A DNA stretch of 10,051 bases from Paraktedonobacter sp039923935 (lineage in GTDB: Bacteria > Chloroflexota > Ktedonobacteria > Ktedonobacterales > Ktedonobacteraceae): NCBI GenBank assembly GCA_039923935.1, contig JBDTBU010000118.1, positions 1 to 10,051 of the forward strand, written 5' to 3'. Of the stretch, positions 6,159-10,051 are shown piece by piece; the first letter of the stretch is position 1, and each line of letters starts with the position of its first letter. The position numbers and the translations under genes were made by a program. The notes beneath the pieces were generated by a model that was not told the DNA's origin, did not search any database, and saw only the letters and a program-made list of their open reading frames with translations.

Positions 6159-8669
6159 ATGATTCACCGTCAAGAAGCTGTTATTGGTGGCCGCGTAATG
6201 AGTATTGAAACGGGCCGCGTAGCAGAGCAAGCAAATGGTTCCGTGTTGGTACGCTATGGGGATACCGTGATCCTGGCCACCGCAGTGGGCAACACTACGC
6301 CACGCGAAGGCATTGATTTTTTTCCGTTAACCGTGGATGTAGAAGAACGTATGTATGCCGCCGGTAAAATTCCAGGCGGGTTTATTAAACGTGAAGGCCG
6401 GGCCACTGAGCATGCAATTCTGGCTTGTCGCCTCACTGATCGCCCCCTGCGCCCTCTCTTCCCCAAAGGGTACCGCAACGATGTACAGATCGTGATAACG
6501 GTCCTTTCAACCGATCAGGAAAATGATTCCGATGTGCTGGGCATCATTGGTGCTTCCGCTGCCTTGAGCCTCTCCAATATTCCTTTCTCTGGACCCGTTG
6601 GTGCTGTACGTGTTGGTTATATCGATGGTCAGTTGGTGATCAACCCTGTGGAATCGCAGTTGGCGGAATCGAAGCTCGACTTGGTGATTGCAGGTACCTC
6701 GGATGCGGTGATGATGGTTGAGGCTGGCGCAAAAGAACTGCCAGAAAATGTGATGCTGGAGGCGGTACGCTTCGGCCAAGAGGCTCTCCAAGACATTATT
6801 AAGATGCAGGAGAAGCTGGTACTGGCCTTGAATGTGGTGAAACGTGCCTTCACGCCAGCCGCAGTGGACGAAGAAATGAAGGCCAAAGTCAAGGCGTTTG
6901 TGCTGCCGCGCTTTGAGGCTGCTGTGCATAGCTTCGACAAGGCGAGTCGTGCGGCTGCCCTGAGCGTAGTACAAGAAGAACTGATCAACACGCTGAGCGA
7001 ACAGTATCCTGATCGTTTGAAGGAGATTGTTTCCTTCTACGAGAAAGAACTCAAATCCTACGTGCGCAATAGTATCCTGGACAACGGGGTGCGCGTTGAT
7101 GGACGCGATCTGAAGACGATTCGCCCGGTTACATGTGAAGTGGGCCTACTGCCACGCACACACGGTTCGGCCATTTTTACCCGTGGTCAGACGCAGGTGT
7201 TGAGCGTGATTACGCTTGGCTCACCCGGCGATGCGCAGATCCTGGACGGTCTAGGTGTCGCTGAGAGCAAACGCTTTTTGCATCACTACAATTTCCCGCC
7301 GTTCTCCACTGGCGAGAGCAAGCCAATGCGCGGTCCTGGTCGGCGCGAGATTGGGCATGGTGCCTTGGCTGAGCGTGCGATTTCCGCAGTGCTTCCTACA
7401 AAAGATGAGTTCCCTTATACGATCCGTGCGGTTTCGGATATTCTCTCTTCAAACGGCTCGTCCTCAATGGGTTCGGTCTGCGGCACCACACTGTCACTGA
7501 TGGACGCTGGTGTGCCGATCCACGCGCCAGTAGCTGGTGTGGCGATGGGCCTGATTACTGGCGAAGGCGAACGGGCTGGCAAATGGGCTGTGCTCTCGGA
7601 TATCCAAGGTATCGAGGATGCACTCGGCGATATGGACTTTAAGGTCGCTGGTACTGCCGATGGCGTGACTGCCTTGCAGATGGATATCAAGGTCAAGGGC
7701 ATCACCTATGAGATTATGGCCAAGGCGATGGAACAGGCGCGTGAAGGCCGTATGTTTATCATGGAGAAGATGCTCGATACTATCGATGCCCCACGTGAGG
7801 CACTGTCGGGGTACGCGCCGCGTATCCAGACGGTGAAGATCAACCCAGATAAGATTGGCGCGGTCATTGGCCCAGGCGGCAAGACGATCCGTAAGATCCA
7901 GGAGGAGAGCGGAGCGAAGCTTGACATCGAGGACGATGGCTCAGTGCACATCTCTGCAACCTCTGGCGAGGCGATGCAGATTGCTATTGACGCGGTACGT
8001 GCTTTGACTGAAGAGGTTGAGGTTGGCCGCATCTACACCGGCACGGTACGTCGCTTGGTGGACTTCGGCTGCTTTGTCGAGATTCTGCCTGGTAAAGAGG
8101 GTCTGGTACGCACTTCGCAACTGGCTGATTATCAGGTCATGCGCCCAGAGGATGTGGTCTCTCTCGGTGATGAGATTACGGTGATGGTCATCGAAGTGGA
8201 CCCACAGGGACGTGTCAATCTCTCACGCCGCGCTGCCTTGAGCGGTGAGATGCCGAGCGCCGCAGAGTTGGCAAGTGAGCGCGGTGGTCCGCGTGGCGGC
8301 ATGGGCGGTGGACGCCCCGGCGGTGGCTACGGTGATCGTGGCCCACGTCCCCGCGAAGGCTCAATGCCCGGACCTAGCCGTGGCCCTGGTGGCTATGGTG
8401 ATCGCCCAAGTGGTCCTAGTGGTGGTGGTTACGGTGATCGCGGCCCGCGCCCAAGTGGTCCTGGTGGTGGTGGTTATGGTGATCGCGGTGGCAGTGGCGG
8501 TGGTTATGGTGATCGCCCAAGTGGTCCTGGTGGTGGTGGCTTTGGCGGTGGCCAACGTCGTCCTATGGGTCCGAGCGGCCCCCCGAATCGTAGCCCTGAA
8601 GGCCCCGAAGGTCCTGGTGGTCCTCGGCGCGATAGTGGTTTCGGGCGTCCGCCTGATCGCCGCTGGTAA
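6159..8669 (+). CDS. pnp: Polynucleotide phosphorylase with Gly-rich YGDR-repeat tail
   Basis: PNPase degrades RNA 3'-to-5' with phosphate, releasing nucleoside diphosphates, as a cytoplasmic homotrimeric ring. The ATG at 6159 follows GGAGGA closely (3 nt) and gives the normal N-terminus (IGGRVMSIETGRVAEQANG). Domains: first RNase PH core about 10-145, helical linker about 150-300, second RNase PH core about 305-545. The active-site loop has the equivalents of E. coli D486, D492 and K494 at D487, D493 and K495. The phosphate-loop region is SNGSSSMGSVCG. A KH domain with GPGG at 571-574 is at about 555-615, and an S1 domain at about 622-692. The protein has 836 residues against roughly 700-750 in most bacteria. 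The excess is a tail (about 698-836) of Gly, Pro, Arg, Ser and Tyr with five YGDR units. Regulation is probably through the long leader. Confidence 0.98.
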   Translation: MIHRQEAVIGGRVMSIETGRVAEQANGSVLVRYGDTVILATAVGNTTPREGIDFFPLTVDVEERMYAAGKIPGGFIKREGRATEHAILACRLTDRPLRPLFPKGYRNDVQIVITVLSTDQENDSDVLGIIGASAALSLSNIPFSGPVGAVRVGYIDGQLVINPVESQLAESKLDLVIAGTSDAVMMVEAGAKELPENVMLEAVRFGQEALQDIIKMQEKLVLALNVVKRAFTPAAVDEEMKAKVKAFVLPRFEAAVHSFDKASRAAALSVVQEELINTLSEQYPDRLKEIVSFYEKELKSYVRNSILDNGVRVDGRDLKTIRPVTCEVGLLPRTHGSAIFTRGQTQVLSVITLGSPGDAQILDGLGVAESKRFLHHYNFPPFSTGESKPMRGPGRREIGHGALAERAISAVLPTKDEFPYTIRAVSDILSSNGSSSMGSVCGTTLSLMDAGVPIHAPVAGVAMGLITGEGERAGKWAVLSDIQGIEDALGDMDFKVAGTADGVTALQMDIKVKGITYEIMAKAMEQAREGRMFIMEKMLDTIDAPREALSGYAPRIQTVKINPDKIGAVIGPGGKTIRKIQEESGAKLDIEDDGSVHISATSGEAMQIAIDAVRALTEEVEVGRIYTGTVRRLVDFGCFVEILPGKEGLVRTSQLADYQVMRPEDVVSLGDEITVMVIEVDPQGRVNLSRRAALSGEMPSAAELASERGGPRGGMGGGRPGGGYGDRGPRPREGSMPGPSRGPGGYGDRPSGPSGGGYGDRGPRPSGPGGGGYGDRGGSGGGYGDRPSGPGGGGFGGGQRRPMGPSGPPNRSPEGPEGPGGPRRDSGFGRPPDRRW
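8319..8528 (+). repeat. Imperfect tandem repeat encoding the YGDR units of the PNPase tail
   Basis: Codons for residues 721-790 repeat an imperfect unit built from GGTGGTTA(T/C)GGTGATCG and CCAAGTGGTCCT. YGDR occurs at residues 724, 746, 758, 773 and 783, with spacings of 22, 12, 15 and 10 residues. PSGP occurs at 750, 765 and 787. The near-identical codons suggest expansion by slippage or unequal recombination. The frame is intact. Confidence 0.85.
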
Positions 8670-8735
8670 TAACCGCTGACCCGCTGCATTTTCTAGCGTG
8701 ACCGTTTTGGCGGTCTAAACGGAAATACGACATAT

Positions 8736-8761
8736 AGGGGCATCCTTCTTTGGATGCCCCT
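8736..8761 (+). terminator. Hairpin terminator after pnp
   Basis: A perfect 10-bp GC-rich stem, AGGGGCATCC (8736-8745) with 8752-8761, encloses a 6-nt loop. It starts 66 nt after the pnp stop and is followed by CCCTGG, not a T-run. A weaker 5-bp hairpin (GACCG/CGGTC, 8700-8715) lies before it. It most likely ends the rpsO-pnp transcript. Confidence 0.7.
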
Positions 8762-8767
8762 CCCTGG

Positions 8768-8795
8768 TTCAAACTGGTTCTGCGCCCAATATAGT
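8768..8795 (+). promoter_or_regulatory. Possible promoter of the uracil-DNA glycosylase gene
   Basis: A candidate -35 TTCAAA (8768-8773), 16-nt spacer and -10 TATAGT (8790-8795) lie just after the pnp terminator. The -35 matches only 4 of 6 consensus bases. It would give a leader of about 70 nt holding a 7-bp inverted repeat (GGTATCT at 8831-8837, AGATACC at 8845-8851). The call is weak. Confidence 0.35.
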
Positions 8796-8870
8796 GTCTT
8801 GTCCATTTTTTCTGTATCTCAACGTATGAAGGTATCTTGTCCAGAGATACCAACTTGGAGAACAAAAATT

Positions 8871-9512
8871 ATGTCGTCCGAGGAGATCCTAAAGGAGATC
8901 GCACGCGAGGTCTCCGTCTGTGAAAAGTGCCGTCTTTGTCAGGGACGCAACAAAGCAGTACCTGGCGAGGGCAGTTCCCAGGCCAAAATTCTGTTTATCG
9001 GCGAGGGGCCTGGCTTCAACGAAGACCAGCAAGGCCGTCCCTTTGTTGGCAAAGCTGGTGGGTTGCTGGAAGAGGCGCTGGCGAGTATCAATCTGCAACG
9101 CTCTGATGTTTTTATTGCCAATGTCGTCAAATGTCGTCCTCCTGAGAACCGCGATCCCAACGCTGACGAGATCGCCGCTTGCAACACCTATCTTGACCGC
9201 CAGATTGAGGCGCTGAACCCCCAAACTATCGTCACGCTGGGACGTTTCTCGATGGCCAAGTTTTTTAAGAAGGGCGAGAAGATCAGCATGATTCATGGTC
9301 GTGCACGCCGCGAGGGTGAACGTATTTATATCGCCATGTTCCATCCAGCAGCAGCCCTACGCGATGTGCGCACGATGGAGATGTTCCGCTCCGATTTCAA
9401 GAAAATCCCCATGATTATCGCCGAAGGCGAGCGCCGGGCCAGAGAAGGCAAGCTCGCGCCAGTTGTGGTCAAACCCAAAGAAGAACCACCTGAGCAGTTG
9501 TCTTTGTTTTAA
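8871..9512 (+). CDS. Family 4 (iron-sulfur) uracil-DNA glycosylase with C-terminal clamp-binding motif
   Basis: It removes uracil from DNA arising from cytosine deamination or dUTP misincorporation, the first step of base-excision repair. The ATG at 8871 (213 residues) has GGAG (8857-8860) 10 nt upstream and begins MSSEEILKEIAREV. Upstream in-frame starts to 8754 would extend into the pnp terminator and are rejected. Iron-sulfur ligands are most likely C17, C20, C88 and C104; C23 is an extra Cys. The uracil-pocket motif GEGPGFNEDQQGRPFVGKAG is at 44-63, then NVVKCRPPENRDP at 84-96, and the second catalytic motif FHPAAALR at 167-174. Family 4 usually has GEAPG, so GEGPG is a mild variant. The last residues QLSLF match the bacterial sliding-clamp-binding consensus. 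The following hairpin begins within the last codons. Confidence 0.95.
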   Translation: MSSEEILKEIAREVSVCEKCRLCQGRNKAVPGEGSSQAKILFIGEGPGFNEDQQGRPFVGKAGGLLEEALASINLQRSDVFIANVVKCRPPENRDPNADEIAACNTYLDRQIEALNPQTIVTLGRFSMAKFFKKGEKISMIHGRARREGERIYIAMFHPAAALRDVRTMEMFRSDFKKIPMIIAEGERRAREGKLAPVVVKPKEEPPEQLSLF

Positions 9513-9579
9513 GTAGTGAGTATTTTGGTAGAAAAGATGTTTCACATCTTTTCTACCAAAATACTCACTACTTAAAACA
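9505..9579. terminator. 36-bp perfect palindrome between convergent genes (bidirectional terminator)
   Basis: Bases 9505-9540 are perfectly complementary to 9544-9579, a 36-bp stem around the 3-nt loop TTC. It starts inside the second-last sense codon of the glycosylase, includes its stop codon, and ends 1 nt before the stop codon of the minus-strand gene. It therefore fills the whole gap between two convergent genes. No T-run follows on either strand. A bidirectional terminator is the simplest reading. Confidence 0.8.
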
Positions 9580-9580
9580 T

Positions 9581-10051
9581 TTACTCGCCAGCAGTCGCGC
9601 CGATCACAAACGCGTCTGCATCGCTGATTTTGCCACGCCAGTAGGGCACTTTGACCTTGTGACCGCCGCTGATAATGGTCACATCGCGCATGTGCACGAC
9701 GCGAAACACGACGGGCAGCCCTTCAACGCCGATCTCTGGCTGATCGATGGGTGGCACGAGGGCCGCGTAATATTCCTTTATCGCGTCGGCGGTGCCTGGC
9801 TCGTTCTCACGATAGAGTTCCTCGTTGAGTTCGATATAAAACTGCGCGTAACGCAAGGTGCTGACCACCATGCCGAAGACGAGCAAGCCGCTCATTTGCA
9901 GCATCATCTCGATTTCCAGATCCTGCTTCTCGACCAGATTGACCCACATTTGCAATGCGAAATCCTGCTCGCCATACTCTTTCAACCAAAGATTGCGCCG
10001 CTCTACACGCGTGATCGGACGAAACGGCGTCTCCTCGCCCGGTCTGGCTGT
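9581..10051 (-). CDS. Unidentified protein, 5' end beyond the window
   Basis: The frame is open on the minus strand from 10051 down to a TAA at 9583-9581, at least 156 codons; the start lies outside. A TTG at 9985 is an internal Leu rather than a likely start, because the frame continues upstream (ARPGEETPFRPITRVERRNLW). I do not recognise a family. The visible part opens with a charged, Trp- and Glu-rich helical stretch (LKEYGEQDFALQMWVNLVEKQDLEIE). A hydrophobic segment of about 18-20 residues follows (MLQMSGLLVFGMVVSTL), which may be a membrane or buried helix. A beta-rich C-terminus contains VVFRVVHMRDVTIISGG and VPYWRGKISDADAFVIGA. Codon use resembles that of its neighbours, so it is probably a real gene. 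It converges on the glycosylase gene, so the two need not be related in function. Confidence 0.7.
   Translation of the reverse strand, partial: TARPGEETPFRPITRVERRNLWLKEYGEQDFALQMWVNLVEKQDLEIEMMLQMSGLLVFGMVVSTLRYAQFYIELNEELYRENEPGTADAIKEYYAALVPPIDQPEIGVEGLPVVFRVVHMRDVTIISGGHKVKVPYWRGKISDADAFVIGATAGE

Noticed and set aside
8245..8679. 144-codon open frame in another frame of the pnp tail
   Set aside because: It is a Val/Ala-rich by-product of the Gly-rich repeat; the pnp frame is intact and in phase with the catalytic domains.
8754..8870. Upstream in-frame extension of the uracil-DNA glycosylase
   Set aside because: It begins in the pnp terminator, adds residues unlike the family, and the ATG at 8871 has a good ribosome-binding site.

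Overview
The window is a stretch of bacterial core genome: translation, transcription-elongation and RNA-turnover genes, with a DNA-repair gene and one unknown gene at the right edge. From memory of the protein sequences (no search was run), the EF-Tu insert region and the L33/SecE/NusG set look most like Chloroflexota, possibly class Ktedonobacteria. That placement is an inference. I see no insertion sequence, phage gene, CRISPR array, tRNA or rRNA.

Layout, left to right. (1) 1-1136 is the 3' 95% or so of tuf (EF-Tu), closed by a 19-bp perfect hairpin. (2) A promoter at 1324-1352 starts the block rpmG - hairpin - secE - nusG - rplK - rplA - L10 leader with attenuator - rplJ - rplL (1399-5153). 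A 25-bp perfect hairpin ends it at 5202-5262. rpoB and rpoC, which usually follow rplL, are absent. (3) A second promoter with the same -10 (5324-5352) starts rpsO, followed by a 482-nt structured leader and pnp (polynucleotide phosphorylase) with a long Gly-rich YGDR-repeat tail. (4) 8871-9512 is a family 4 (iron-sulfur) uracil-DNA glycosylase ending in the sliding-clamp-binding motif QLSLF. (5) 9581-10051 is an unidentified gene on the minus strand, convergent with the glycosylase. The two are separated by little more than a 36-bp perfect palindrome.

How the genes work together. EF-Tu, L33, L11, L1, L10, L7/L12 and S15 are parts or factors of the ribosome. L11, L10 and L7/L12 form the GTPase-associated stalk that EF-Tu contacts. 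SecE is the small essential subunit of the SecYEG translocon. NusG links RNA polymerase to ribosome or Rho. PNPase degrades mRNA 3'-to-5', and rpsO-pnp is a conserved gene pair.

The most distinctive signals lie between genes. Gene ends are marked by long, nearly perfect palindromes without the U-tract of textbook terminators, and two of these share an apical-loop motif. The only canonical U-tract terminator is the regulated L10-leader attenuator, which is followed at once by a 20-bp hairpin before the rplJ ribosome-binding site. The protein features most worth checking are the QLSLF tail of the glycosylase and the repeat tail of PNPase.
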